The notes: a model not told the origin generated them from the sequence alone. DNA of 64,000 nt from Spirochaetaceae bacterium (GCA_017614995.1 JAGAAX010000045.1:17563-81562), one strand, 5' to 3'; counted from the first letter of the stretch, positions 1 to 8,185 are shown. Program-made: numbers and translations.

Positions 1-202
1 GAAAATGGCGAAAGTGAACAATCGTTATAATTACGATTTGAAAAAATGACGAAAGTGAACAATCGTAATAATTACGATTTGAGAAAATGACGAAAGTGAG
101 CAAACGTAATGATTACGTTTTGAGAAAATGACCAAAGTGGGCGAACGTCATGATGACGTTTCATGAAAATCATCAAATTGAACAAACGTCATGATGACGT
201 TG
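1..202. repeat. Tandem 41-bp repeat array with palindromes (array 1)
   Basis: Five 19-bp palindromes start at 20, 61, 102, 143 and 184, exactly 41 bp apart. They are separated by 22-bp linkers of the type TGAGAAAATGACGAAAGTG. The palindrome arms change from AATCGTAAT to AAACGTAAT to AACGTCAT, and the opposite arm changes to match each time; the first copy is slightly imperfect. The array is cut by the left window edge, so more units may lie upstream. It sits just upstream of the promoter at 230-258. It is not a CRISPR array, because here the linkers are conserved and the palindromes vary. Confidence 0.9.
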
Positions 203-229
203 TACAAAGCTTGAAAGTGATTTTTTTCA

Positions 230-258
230 TTGACAGTTAAAAGCCCCTTCTTTATACT
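230..258 (+). promoter_or_regulatory. Sigma-70-type promoter
   Basis: TTGACA (230-235) and TATACT (253-258) are separated by 17 bp, close to the ideal sigma-70 promoter. It lies between the 41-bp array and the gene at 414 and would give a leader of about 150 nt. Confidence 0.75.
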
Positions 259-333
259 TATAAAAGCTTCATGGTAAAGCTTGCAGCCAGTGCGAAGATC
301 AAATCATACCATATCCACATCTTAAATACCTAA

Positions 334-400
334 GAGCATCGGGGTTATTGTTGCTTTAAGGTACTGGCAAAATAAACTAAAGCAATAATGTAAGATGCTC
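334..400 (+). promoter_or_regulatory. Long imperfect hairpin in the leader of the 414 gene
   Basis: GAGCATC (334-340) pairs with GATGCTC (394-400). Inside, a TTATTGTTGCTTTA arm faces TAAAGCAATAATG with few mismatches. The structure ends about 13 nt before the start codon at 414 and is followed by the Shine-Dalgarno-like AGAGGTG. There is no T-tract, so it is more likely a leader structure affecting translation or stability than a terminator. The regulator is unknown. Confidence 0.55.
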
Positions 401-413
401 AAAGAGGTGTTTT

Positions 414-1100
414 ATGACAAATCTTGAATTCTTCAAGAATGAAGCCAAGAAATTCTTAAAAGATTGGCGGACACAAACCCAAACAGTAGGAAGTGATGGA
501 GCAATTTCTTATCACTATGATTGGATGTTCTACGATGTAGGCGACCTGTTCTTTTATTATGAATTAGATGATAAAGATGAACAGAATATAAAGCTTGCAA
601 GAGCCCAGCATTACATTGCGAACATGCTTGGTTATAAAAAGTGGGATAATTTAATTCATGCTTCTGATACAGAACTTGAGCTTGCAGAATTTCTTCTTCG
701 TCATTTTAAAAATGCACAAGATGTACAAGGCTGGCAAGAAACTTTAATGTTCACTGGAATAGAACAATATGGTGAAGAAGCTGTTCTTGAGTATGCTAAG
801 CAATATTACATGCTTAAAGATACAAAAGAAAACATACAGCTTCCTAGACCAACAATTTTGTTTGGACAGACAAAAATTGCAGGACTCCAAAGAGGTATTG
901 AAGCTTTTGGAATGTTTAAAATGGACACAAAAGTTCGTTGTTTTCATTGCGGAAGAGAATATCTGTACAAGGAAGCATCTGTTGTTCAATTTCCTTATGA
1001 TGATGAGCCTTCGGTTTTCTGTAAACATTATCCAGAATGTAATGGTTCTTTGATTGATATGGATATAGTTGACGAAGTGAAAGACACAATAGAAATATAA
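414..1100 (+). CDS. Unknown protein with C-terminal zinc-binding motif
   Basis: A 228-residue soluble protein with no signal peptide. The N-terminal 80 residues include LARAQHYIANMLGYKKWDNL, which resembles the short helical segment ('...A..LGY..W..L') found at the N-terminus of some phage- and plasmid-linked glyoxalase-superfamily proteins; this is a weak resemblance only. The C-terminal part carries CFHCGREY and later CKHYPEC, a CxxC...C(x)5C pattern suited to one zinc ion. It is transcribed from the promoter at 230-258 through a structured leader and is followed 19 nt later by a lipoprotein gene. The base composition is more AT-rich than the genes from 1811 on, consistent with accessory DNA. 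Function not recognised. Confidence 0.75.
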   Translation: MTNLEFFKNEAKKFLKDWRTQTQTVGSDGAISYHYDWMFYDVGDLFFYYELDDKDEQNIKLARAQHYIANMLGYKKWDNLIHASDTELELAEFLLRHFKNAQDVQGWQETLMFTGIEQYGEEAVLEYAKQYYMLKDTKENIQLPRPTILFGQTKIAGLQRGIEAFGMFKMDTKVRCFHCGREYLYKEASVVQFPYDDEPSVFCKHYPECNGSLIDMDIVDEVKDTIEI

Positions 1101-1119
1101 ATACAAAGGAGCATTTATT

Positions 1120-1503
1120 ATGAAGAAACTCTCAGTTTTAGTTCTTGTTTTTTTGTTCATGGTTTTGTTAGTTTCATGCGAAACTGCAAGTGGAACAAAT
1201 GTCGTTACAGGCAAGCAAAGACCTGCAACTAATCCGAATGACGTTATTCTATATGCAGAACCACCAGCAAATTACGAAGTGATTGGAGTTGTAACTGCTT
1301 CTAGTGATTCTGGCTGGACAGAACAAGAAGATTTGAATTATGCAATTGCTGAATTGAAAAAGCAGGCTGCAAAAATCGGTGCGAATGGTGTTATTCTTGA
1401 AAATATAAGCACTACAGAAAGTGGCGGAATCATCAGCAATGGAATATACTTTCCTGCAACTGCAAAGAATATTTCTGGAAAAGCTATTTATGTAAAGAAA
1501 TAA
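1120..1503 (+). CDS. Small lipoprotein, unknown function
   Basis: A 127-residue protein with a classic lipoprotein signal: MKK, a hydrophobic stretch, then the lipobox LVSC with Cys at about residue 20, so it is probably acylated and membrane-anchored in the periplasm or outer membrane. The mature part has the phrase YEVIGVVTASS and then AELKKQAAKIGANGVILENI. That pattern (a 'G.V' strand, a helix with 'A...GANGV') is like the small heavy-metal-binding/DUF4156/RcsF-like fold, by eye only. A good Shine-Dalgarno (AAAGGAG) precedes ATG. It probably forms an operon with the 414 gene and ends at the hairpin 1518-1549. Confidence 0.75.
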   Translation: MKKLSVLVLVFLFMVLLVSCETASGTNVVTGKQRPATNPNDVILYAEPPANYEVIGVVTASSDSGWTEQEDLNYAIAELKKQAAKIGANGVILENISTTESGGIISNGIYFPATAKNISGKAIYVKK

Positions 1504-1517
1504 TTATCAACACTTCA

Positions 1518-1554
1518 AGAGGTTTTTCATCGTCTGGTGAAGAACCTCTGCTTT
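1518..1554 (+). terminator. Hairpin after the lipoprotein gene
   Basis: AGAGGTT...TCA (1518-1529) pairs imperfectly with TGA..AACCTCT (1538-1549), followed by GCTTT. It is a plausible but weak rho-independent terminator 15 nt after the stop codon. Confidence 0.45.
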
Positions 1555-1596
1555 AAATTGCCAAAGGCATGAGGGTGCGGAGCATGGTATATAAGC

Positions 1597-1730
1597 TGTC
1601 GGTTTTTGTGCAAACAAAAAGCGACACTTTTTGCCGAATAAGCTCCATTCGTAGATTGGGCTATTGCGAAAAGAGTATCGCGCGGTTTTGAACCGTGCTC
1701 CGCAAGCGTAAGCCGTTTGCAAGTTGTATG
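1597..1730 (-). repeat. Dispersed intergenic repeat C, copy 1 (minus orientation)
   Basis: Read on the minus strand, this stretch contains GGTTCAAAACCGCGC, then CCAATCTACGAATGGAGC and a hairpin with arms TGTCGGTTTTTGT / ACAAAAAGCGACA (1597-1609 / 1614-1626). The same series of blocks occurs on the plus strand at about 54214-54338. The flanking CTCCGCAAGCGTAAGCCGTTTG (1700-1721) recurs with one change at 8451-8472. The whole 1504-1810 gap contains no convincing gene; the short open frame here is read through this repeat. Confidence 0.75.
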
Positions 1731-1810
1731 CTCTTGAGGCTAAAGCTGAAAAAGGCTAAACTGTTCCATACTTTTTTCCATTTCCATTTTCAATAGAAGG
1801 TTATCGCGTT

Positions 1811-2953
1811 ATGAAAAATGCTCAGAAAAACCGCGCAAAGTTTTTCTTTTTCGGAATTATTATTGTCTGCATTGCTGCTGCCGCCATGTTTTTGATGCCG
1901 CAGACGGAAAAGGCGGCTTATTCAAAGTTTCAGACTGACTTAAAGGCAGACGCAATAGAAACTGTGGTTTTTCAGGGTGACACGCTCGGTGTAACTCTCA
2001 AAGACGGAACAAAATACACCGCGCCGAACCCGGATTCGCCTGTGCTTAAAGAAGAGCTGCTTCTAAAAGACGTAAAAGTCTCTGACGGCAAAACTTTTGA
2101 AGAGACGCTCTCGCTTGTGTTTGACGCGGCGTTCTATCTGTTCTTTTTCGGCATTATATTTGTGGCTTTCCGCAAATTTATAAGCCCGAACACTTTCAAA
2201 GTTGTGCGCAAAACCGGCGTAACTTTCAAAGACGTAATCGGAATGAATCAGCTTAAAAAAGACATGCTTCAGATAATCGACGTAATGCAGCACCCTGCGG
2301 AATACGCAAAAAAAGGCATAAGAATGCCGAAAGGCGTGCTGCTTGAGGGCGCGCCCGGCAACGGCAAGACGCTTTTTGCGCGTGCGCTTGCAGGCGAGGG
2401 CAAAATCAATTTTATTCCGGCTAAGGCAACCGATTTTGAGAGCATGTTCATGGCAATCGGTCCGCTGAAAGTCAAGCTGCTTTTCAAAAAGGCAAGACGG
2501 CACGCGCCCTGCATTGTGTTCATAGACGAATTTGACGGAATCGGCACGAAGCGCAATTATTCAGGCTCGGCAATTGAAACTGAAAACACGCGCATTGTCA
2601 CTGCGCTTTTGAACGAGCTTGACGGCTTTACACCGAATCAGGGCATTCTTGTGCTTGCTGCCACAAACAGCCGCAAAGCTTTGGACGAAGCTCTTATCCG
2701 CGCAGGACGCTTTGACGCAAAATACGAAGTTCCTTTCCCTGACTTTGAAATGCGCAAAGAACTTGCATCAAAGTTCCTTGAAGCAAAGCATTACGCTGAA
2801 GATGTTTCTGCTGAAGTTCTTGCAAGGCAGTTTGACGGCTTCTGCGCCGCTCAAATTGAGTCTGTAATCAACAAGGCGGCTCTTGTTGCCGGTCAGCAGG
2901 GCAGAGAAAATTTCAGTCTTGCCGACATAAAGGCAGCTCTAAAAGAAATCTGA
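1811..2953 (+). CDS. FtsH-like membrane AAA+ ATPase lacking the peptidase domain
   Basis: A 380-residue protein with FtsH architecture at its N-terminal side: membrane helix at about 11-29, a short periplasmic domain (about 35-100), second helix at about 106-122, then an AAA+ domain. Walker A is GAPGNGKT (180-187), Walker B CIVFIDEFD (234-242), and the second region of homology ends in RAGRFD, all consistent with active ATP hydrolysis. The protein stops after the AAA lid: there is no HEXXH zinc-protease domain, which in normal FtsH adds about 200 residues. It is therefore probably an unfoldase or chaperone, or a partner of a complete FtsH elsewhere. The reading frame is intact and a terminal stop follows the natural domain border, so it does not look like a recent truncation. 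Shine-Dalgarno AGAAGG lies upstream of ATG. Confidence 0.85.
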   Translation: MKNAQKNRAKFFFFGIIIVCIAAAAMFLMPQTEKAAYSKFQTDLKADAIETVVFQGDTLGVTLKDGTKYTAPNPDSPVLKEELLLKDVKVSDGKTFEETLSLVFDAAFYLFFFGIIFVAFRKFISPNTFKVVRKTGVTFKDVIGMNQLKKDMLQIIDVMQHPAEYAKKGIRMPKGVLLEGAPGNGKTLFARALAGEGKINFIPAKATDFESMFMAIGPLKVKLLFKKARRHAPCIVFIDEFDGIGTKRNYSGSAIETENTRIVTALLNELDGFTPNQGILVLAATNSRKALDEALIRAGRFDAKYEVPFPDFEMRKELASKFLEAKHYAEDVSAEVLARQFDGFCAAQIESVINKAALVAGQQGRENFSLADIKAALKEI

Positions 2954-3004
2954 TTTGTTAGCCCTTCTTTACAAAAGACAGGAATGATGCGAAAATGACT
3001 TGTT

Positions 3005-5605
3005 ATGGAGAAGCTTCATTTTGATGTAAAGGGCATGTCTTGCGGAGCGTGTTCTGCAAGGGTTGAAAAAGCTGTTAATTCTTTAGATTGCATAAAAAAG
3101 GCTGATGTAAATCTGCTCGCAGGTACAATGCAGGTTGAAACTGCTGAAAATATAGAAGCCAAAGAGGCTGTGCCGCTGATTGTCAGTGCGGTAGAAAAAG
3201 CCGGTTATCAGGCGGAGTTTCAGCAGAAAAAAAAGCCTGCCGAAAATGCCGCTAATGCCGGCAAAGCTGCAAAAGGCGGTGCACCGATTGAGACAGACGC
3301 TCTTTTAGAAGCCGCGGAGCATTTAAAGTTCCGCTTCTGGTTTTCGCTCTGCTTTTTAGTTCCACTTATGTACATTGCAATGCATCAGATGCTGCCTTTT
3401 CCTGTTCCGGCGGCAGTTAAGCTTTTATTTGACGGGCACGAGAACGCGCTTATTTTTGTGCTTTCGCAGTTTATGCTTGTGCTGCCAATCTGCTATGCAA
3501 ACCGCGCCTATTTTTCTTCGGGCTTTAAGAAGCTTTTTCATTTTCAGCCTAACATGGACAGCCTTATTGCCGTAGGTGCAAGTGCCGCGGCGGTTTACGG
3601 CGTAGCCGTTCTTTTCAGGCTTGCCTACGCTATGGGGCATGGCAACACAGCGCTTGTGCATGAACTTATGCACACAGTCTATTTTGAGTCGGCAGGCTCA
3701 ATTTTGACGCTTGTAACTTTCGGCAAATGGCTTGAAGCTAAAAGCAAGGGCAAGACGCGCGACGCAATCAAAAAGCTTATAAAGCTTGCGCCAAAAACTG
3801 CGCTGGTCGAAAAAAACGGCGCAGAAGTCGAAGTTGATGTTGAAACGCTTAGTGTGGGCGATGTTGTAATCGTAAAGCCGGGTACACAAATTCCGGTTGA
3901 CGGTGTAATTGTTTCAGGCGACGCCTCAATAGACGAATCTTCTCTTACCGGCGAGAGCGTGCCTGTCTTTAAGAAAGTGAATGATTCTGTAAGAGCGGCT
4001 ACGCTCAATGTGAGCGGCTTTTTGAAAATTCGTTCCGAAGCTGTCGGCAGCGACACCGCTTTTTCAAGAATAATTGCTCTTGTAGAAGAAGCCGCCTCAA
4101 GCAAAGCGCCTGTTGCAAAAGCCGCAGACACAGTGGCACTTTATTTTGTTCCGGCTGTAATGCTTATTGCGGCTGTTACTTTTGTTGTGTGGCTTTCAAA
4201 AGGAGCGGCTTTTCAAGATGCATTGTCGTGCGCAATTTCTGTGCTTGTAATTTCGTGCCCATGCGCGCTTGGCTTGGCAACGCCTGTCGCAATTATGGTT
4301 GGTACAACAAAGGGCGCAGAGAACGGCATATTAATCAAGTCCGGCGAAGACCTTCAGACTCTCAACAAAGTTGACACAATTGTGCTAGACAAGACCGGCA
4401 CTGTTACAGAAGGCCGCCTTTCAGTTTCTGATGTGGAAGTGCTTGCAAAAGACGTTTTTGACGAAAATCACCTGCTCAATCTTGCGTCTGCAATTGAGTC
4501 TTTAAGTGAACATCCTGTGGCAAAGGCAATAGTTGAGAGCGTGCAGAAAAAGGCTTTTTTTGACAAAAACGCAAAATACACTTGCACAGATTTTGTCTCG
4601 GTTGCAGGCAAGGGCGTAAAAGGCGTTGTAAACGGCGTGCATTATGCGGCCGGCAACGCGGGGCTTTTCAGCAGTGTGCCAGAAGCCATTCTCGCCAAAG
4701 TAAATGCGCTTGCTTCGCAGGGCAAGACAATCGTGCTTATTGCTGAAGCTAACGCCCACAACTCGCCGGGCGGTGCGGTTCTGGCGCAGAAATTCTTAGG
4801 TCTTATCGCGTGCACAGACAAAATCAGAGAAACTACAAAAGAAGCTGTTGCCGCCTTTAAAAACGAAAAATGTTCTGTTATTATGCTTACCGGCGACAAC
4901 GAAAAAGCCGCAAAATATATTGCTTCTCTTGCAGGCATAGACAATGTCATTTCAGAAGTTCTGCCTAATGAAAAAGAAGCCGAAATAAGGCGCTTGAAAG
5001 AGCAGGGGCACAAAGTTGCAATGATTGGCGACGGCATAAATGACGCGCCTGCCTTAGTCCGCGCCGACTCTGGCATTGCAATCGGTGCAGGCACAGATGT
5101 TGCCATAGAAAGCGCCGGCATCATTCTTGTAAGAAATGACTTGCGCGATGCAGTTAATGCCCTGCGGCTTTCTAAGGCTGTAATGCGCAATATAAAGCAG
5201 AATCTTTTCTGGGCGTTTTTCTATAATACGCTCGGAATTCCATTGGCCGCAGGGGCTTTTTACGGGCTTCTCGGCATAAAGCTCAGCCCTATGATTGGTT
5301 CTGCAGCTATGGGCTTGAGCAGTGTTTGTGTAGTTTCTAACGCGCTTAGACTGCGCTTTTTCAAGACTAAATATAAATCTGGGGGTAACGGTATGTCTAA
5401 AAAAATTGAAATTGTCATTGACGGAATGATGTGTTCTCATTGCAGCGGAAGAGTTGAACAGGCTTTGAACGCTGTTGAAGGTGTTTCTGCAACTGTTAAT
5501 CTTGAAAAGAAAACAGCTTATATAGAGGCTGCCGATTCAGTTTCTAATGACGTTTTGAAAGCGGCTGTTACAAACGCCGGTTATACGGTAGTTTCAATAA
5601 AATAG
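3005..5605 (+). CDS. copA: Copper-exporting P1B-type ATPase with N- and C-terminal HMA domains
   Basis: An 866-residue heavy-metal P-type ATPase pumping Cu(I) out of the cytoplasm. An N-terminal HMA domain carries GMSCGACS (Cys pair near residue 12). Several membrane helices follow, then the actuator TGES, the metal-binding membrane motif CPC in SCPCALGLATP, the phosphorylation motif DKTGT, the SEHPVAKA nucleotide-domain motif and the hinge GDGINDAP. CPC points to copper or silver. Unusually, a second HMA domain (GMMCSHC) follows the last helices, at residues 797-866. The codon for Met797 is preceded by a good Shine-Dalgarno (see separate entry). The ATPase start at 3005 lacks a strong ribosome-binding site. 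The next gene (5624) follows after 18 nt. Confidence 0.93.
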   Translation: MEKLHFDVKGMSCGACSARVEKAVNSLDCIKKADVNLLAGTMQVETAENIEAKEAVPLIVSAVEKAGYQAEFQQKKKPAENAANAGKAAKGGAPIETDALLEAAEHLKFRFWFSLCFLVPLMYIAMHQMLPFPVPAAVKLLFDGHENALIFVLSQFMLVLPICYANRAYFSSGFKKLFHFQPNMDSLIAVGASAAAVYGVAVLFRLAYAMGHGNTALVHELMHTVYFESAGSILTLVTFGKWLEAKSKGKTRDAIKKLIKLAPKTALVEKNGAEVEVDVETLSVGDVVIVKPGTQIPVDGVIVSGDASIDESSLTGESVPVFKKVNDSVRAATLNVSGFLKIRSEAVGSDTAFSRIIALVEEAASSKAPVAKAADTVALYFVPAVMLIAAVTFVVWLSKGAAFQDALSCAISVLVISCPCALGLATPVAIMVGTTKGAENGILIKSGEDLQTLNKVDTIVLDKTGTVTEGRLSVSDVEVLAKDVFDENHLLNLASAIESLSEHPVAKAIVESVQKKAFFDKNAKYTCTDFVSVAGKGVKGVVNGVHYAAGNAGLFSSVPEAILAKVNALASQGKTIVLIAEANAHNSPGGAVLAQKFLGLIACTDKIRETTKEAVAAFKNEKCSVIMLTGDNEKAAKYIASLAGIDNVISEVLPNEKEAEIRRLKEQGHKVAMIGDGINDAPALVRADSGIAIGAGTDVAIESAGIILVRNDLRDAVNALRLSKAVMRNIKQNLFWAFFYNTLGIPLAAGAFYGLLGIKLSPMIGSAAMGLSSVCVVSNALRLRFFKTKYKSGGNGMSKKIEIVIDGMMCSHCSGRVEQALNAVEGVSATVNLEKKTAYIEAADSVSNDVLKAAVTNAGYTVVSIK
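5381..5605 (+). CDS. Possible internal start giving a free CopZ-like copper chaperone
   Basis: In frame inside copA, GGGGG (5381-5385) stands 7 nt before ATG 5393. Initiation there would give a 70-residue protein that is exactly one HMA domain with the Cu(I) motif GMMCSHC, the size and layout of CopZ. Production of a free metal-binding domain from a copA gene is known in E. coli (through frameshifting), so a dual product is plausible. Whether it is made is inference. Coordinates include the ribosome-binding site; the coding part is 5393-5605. Confidence 0.5.
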   Translation, partial: GGNGMSKKIEIVIDGMMCSHCSGRVEQALNAVEGVSATVNLEKKTAYIEAADSVSNDVLKAAVTNAGYTVVSIK

Positions 5606-5623
5606 AAAATAGGAAAAATCAAA

Positions 5624-6118
5624 GTGAATGTTGAAGAAGTAAAAAAACGGGCAAAAGAGAATTTTATGAACGGCTTTAACTGCGCCCAGTCTGTGTTCTG
5701 CGCCTTTGTAGAAGAGCTTGGCGAAGAGAAAGCCGGCATGAGCCTTGAAACTGCACAGAAGCTCAGCTCTTCTTTTGGCGGCGGAATGGGCAGACTGCGC
5801 GAAGTCTGCGGTGCTGTAAGCGGAATGTTTATGGCAGCAGGCATTGTTTACGGCTATTCTTCAAGCTCAGAGCCTGACGCAAAGGCAAAGCACTACGCAT
5901 TGATTCAGGAACTTGCGAAAAAATTTGCCGCCAAAAACGGCTCGATAATCTGCCGCGAGCTTTTACAGCTTCCGCCAAAAACTTCTGGTCTTGCGCCTGA
6001 CAGCCCTGTGCCCGAAGCACGCACAAAACAGTATTACCAGAAACGCCCGTGTGCCGACCTTGTTGCCGATGCCGCAGAAATTTTTGCAGAATATTATGAA
6101 AGCGCAGGCAAATCTTAA
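5624..6118 (+). CDS. C_GCAxxG_C_C family redox-type protein
   Basis: A 164-residue cytoplasmic protein starting with GTG at 5624, with AGGA upstream. It has the family layout: an NCAQSVFCAF motif near residue 20, then FGGGMGRLREVCGAVSGMFM with the invariant Gly-rich stretch and Cys, and further conserved Cys residues (SIICRELL, RPCADLV). Members of this family are annotated as probable redox-active or metal-binding proteins without a proven reaction. It lies 18 nt after copA and probably shares its transcript, which would fit a role in handling thiols or metal, but that link is inference. Confidence 0.85.
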   Translation: MNVEEVKKRAKENFMNGFNCAQSVFCAFVEELGEEKAGMSLETAQKLSSSFGGGMGRLREVCGAVSGMFMAAGIVYGYSSSSEPDAKAKHYALIQELAKKFAAKNGSIICRELLQLPPKTSGLAPDSPVPEARTKQYYQKRPCADLVADAAEIFAEYYESAGKS

Positions 6119-6127
6119 AAAAATGAT

Positions 6128-6156
6128 TTGAGAAAAAACAAAAAGTATACTAGAAT
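6128..6156 (+). promoter_or_regulatory. Promoter for the chemoreceptor gene; likely leaderless mRNA
   Basis: TTGAGA (6128-6133) and TAGAAT (6151-6156) are 17 bp apart. The ATG at 6163 follows the -10 box after only 6 nt and has no Shine-Dalgarno, so transcription would begin at or beside the start codon. Confidence 0.7.
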
Positions 6157-6162
6157 ATAGCC

Positions 6163-7983
6163 ATGAAACTATTACAGTCATTTCAGGTTAAATTCCTTGC
6201 GCTTATAAGTTCTTTAATTATTGTAGTTGTAATTTGTCTTTCTTTTTACGCAATCAAAAAGATGACAAGAACCTCATCTGCGGTTTATCAGTCGCAGGCT
6301 ACGCAGGTAGTAAGAGCCGCGCAGGGCGTTATTGACGGCGATATATTTCAACGGTACGCCAAATCTCTTGACCCGAACGACTTTGATTATATTGAAACAT
6401 GCCGCAAGCTGCTTAAGATAAGATACGAGCAGCACTGTACATATCTTTATACGATGGTTCTTAAAGACGACAAGACCGGCGTTTTTATTGCAGACGGAAG
6501 CGACGAGCCAGACGGAGACCAATTTTCACCGTTAGGTTCAGAAGAAGACATTTCTGATTATGGCGAAGATCTGCTTACTTGCTATAAGACTGCCCAAGCT
6601 ATAACCGGCGACCTTGTATATCAGCCGGCTTGGGGCTGGACTGTTTCAGCTTATGCGCCAATCAAAAACAGTGCCGGAGAGCTTGTCGGAATTATCGGCT
6701 GTGACTATAACGGCAGTTCTATAGCAAAAGAGCTGCGGAATACTAGAAACGCGCTGATTCTTTTCGGCATTTTGGTAACAATTATAGCTATTATTCTTAC
6801 GTTCTTCTTTACAATGCCTTTCTTTAAGCGGATTAAAGGCGTTTCGTCTTCTCTTGAACAGATTTCTGGCGGTGCAGGTGATTTAACTCAGGCTCTCCCT
6901 GTAAAGAAAGACGATGAAGTCGGCGCGCTTGCCCGCAACTTCAATAAAGTTATTGCAAGTCTCTGTCAGATGATTCAGTCTATAAAAGACTCTACATTCA
7001 AGCTTGACATGACGAGCGAGAACCTGCTTGTTCAGATTGAGGGCGCAAAAGAAGCCATGCTTGTTGCCGGTTCTGAAATCATGGACATTACGACAAAGAC
7101 ACAGGCTCAGACTTCGTGCATGAACGACGTTGTTGTGGGCATTTCAAAGACCGAAGAAGAAATCGCCGAGCTTGACAAGCGTCTGAACAGCGTTTCTGTT
7201 TCAATTGAGAATTCTTCTAACGCCATGAAAGAAATGACTGTGAATGTCAGCAATTTTAATAACGGAATGAACGAAATCGCCACATCTTGTACCGCGCTTG
7301 TTAATAATTCTGAAGAAGGCCGCGCGCTTCAGCAGGAAGTAGCCGACAAGGTTGCGCTTGTTGTTGAGCAGGCAAGAAACCTTGCAGACGCTAACACCGC
7401 AATCGCCAATATTTCGTCACAGACCAACCTTCTTGCGATGAACGCTTCAATTGAGGCAGCTCATGCCGGTAACGCCGGTAAAGGTTTTGCCGTAGTTGCA
7501 GGCGAAATCCGAAAGCTTGCAGAAAGTTCTGCAAAGCAGTCTGAATCGATTAACAACCTGCTTAAAGACATTACTGATGCAATCAACGGAATTGTCCACT
7601 CATCTGATGCTTCGCGCAAATCATTTGAGGGAATCGGAAAGCAGATTCAGGGCATTGACCAGATGATTAAGGATTTGCAGCTCGGCATGAACGAGCAGGA
7701 CAGCGCAATCCGCGGTGTTGCCGAGACAACCAGAATCATCAATGAAACTGCACAGGCTATCAATGTTTCTTCTTCTAAGATGAAGCAGCAGAGTGCTGAC
7801 GCTTTCGGCAAGATTGACCTTCTCAAGACCCAGACTAACGAAATCGGCTCAAAGGTTGACAATATTGTAATGAAGACTATGGAAGTTCAGTCGCTTATCA
7901 CCAACGTTGCCGACGCTTCCGAGTCAAACAAGCAGACCGCCACCGACGTATCTGAGCTTATAAACAAGTTCAAAACGATGTAG
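6163..7983 (+). CDS. Methyl-accepting chemotaxis protein (periplasmic sensor type)
   Basis: A 606-residue chemoreceptor. A membrane helix (about 12-28) is followed by a periplasmic ligand-binding region (about 30-195) that looks like a single-Cache domain, a second helix (about 198-217), a HAMP segment (about 218-275), and a long cytoplasmic coiled coil. The signalling tip is clear: [17 protein letters not shown] followed by [16 protein letters not shown]. It should work with CheW and CheA at a cell pole; the ligand cannot be read from sequence. It is transcribed alone from 6128-6156. Its stop codon TAG overlaps the first bases of a dispersed hairpin element (7983-8059). Confidence 0.93.
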   Translation: MKLLQSFQVKFLALISSLIIVVVICLSFYAIKKMTRTSSAVYQSQATQVVRAAQGVIDGDIFQRYAKSLDPNDFDYIETCRKLLKIRYEQHCTYLYTMVLKDDKTGVFIADGSDEPDGDQFSPLGSEEDISDYGEDLLTCYKTAQAITGDLVYQPAWGWTVSAYAPIKNSAGELVGIIGCDYNGSSIAKELRNTRNALILFGILVTIIAIILTFFFTMPFFKRIKGVSSSLEQISGGAGDLTQALPVKKDDEVGALARNFNKVIASLCQMIQSIKDSTFKLDMTSENLLVQIEGAKEAMLVAGSEIMDITTKTQAQTSCMNDVVVGISKTEEEIAELDKRLNSVSVSIENSSNAMKEMTVNVSNFNNGMNEIATSCTALVNNSEEGRALQQEVADKVALVVEQARNLADANTAIANISSQTNLLAMNASIEAAHAGNAGKGFAVVAGEIRKLAESSAKQSESINNLLKDITDAINGIVHSSDASRKSFEGIGKQIQGIDQMIKDLQLGMNEQDSAIRGVAETTRIINETAQAINVSSSKMKQQSADAFGKIDLLKTQTNEIGSKVDNIVMKTMEVQSLITNVADASESNKQTATDVSELINKFKTM

Positions 7984-8059
7984 CGTTTTGCCTTTGGAAT
8001 TATCTTCAGTTTGGGATTAATCTAGCAAAACGGCCAAGTTTCCGCTGTGCGGAAACTTG
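7983..8059 (-). repeat. Composite two-hairpin element A+B (minus orientation)
   Basis: On the minus strand this reads as hairpin A (CAAGTTTCCGC / GCGGAAACTTG, 8035-8059) followed by an element B of about 50 nt bounded by CGTTTTGC and GCAAAACG (7983-8033), with internal AGATTAATCC and AAACTG. The same order and similar sequence occur at 50034-50107, 54382-54457 and 54522-54596. It may also serve as terminator of the chemoreceptor gene. Confidence 0.75.
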
Positions 8060-8091
8060 TAACTGGTGCACATCGTTGCTCAATCAGGAAG

Positions 8092-8123
8092 AACTGTCAT
8101 TGTCGGGCGTGACCCGACAATCT
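8092..8123. repeat. Dispersed palindromic repeat D, copy 1
   Basis: A 32-bp segment beginning AACTGTCATTGTCGGGC, with arms TTGTCGGG / CCCGACAA. It is present with one mismatch at 49882-49913. It looks like a short intergenic palindromic repeat; no open frame. Confidence 0.8.
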
Positions 8124-8185
8124 TTGATATAGGCGAAAAGCGCCGCTTTTGACTTCGCAAAACCGGCAGTGCTGCGTTCTAAGCT

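Noticed and set aside
1..202. CRISPR array
   Set aside because: Intervals are too short and the linkers are the conserved part; no cas genes.
1507..1722. Minus-strand open frame
   Set aside because: Read through repeat C, no ribosome-binding site, no family likeness.
8092..8123. Integron attC site
   Set aside because: Lacks the R'/R'' core GTTRRRY sites and no integrase or cassette array is present.
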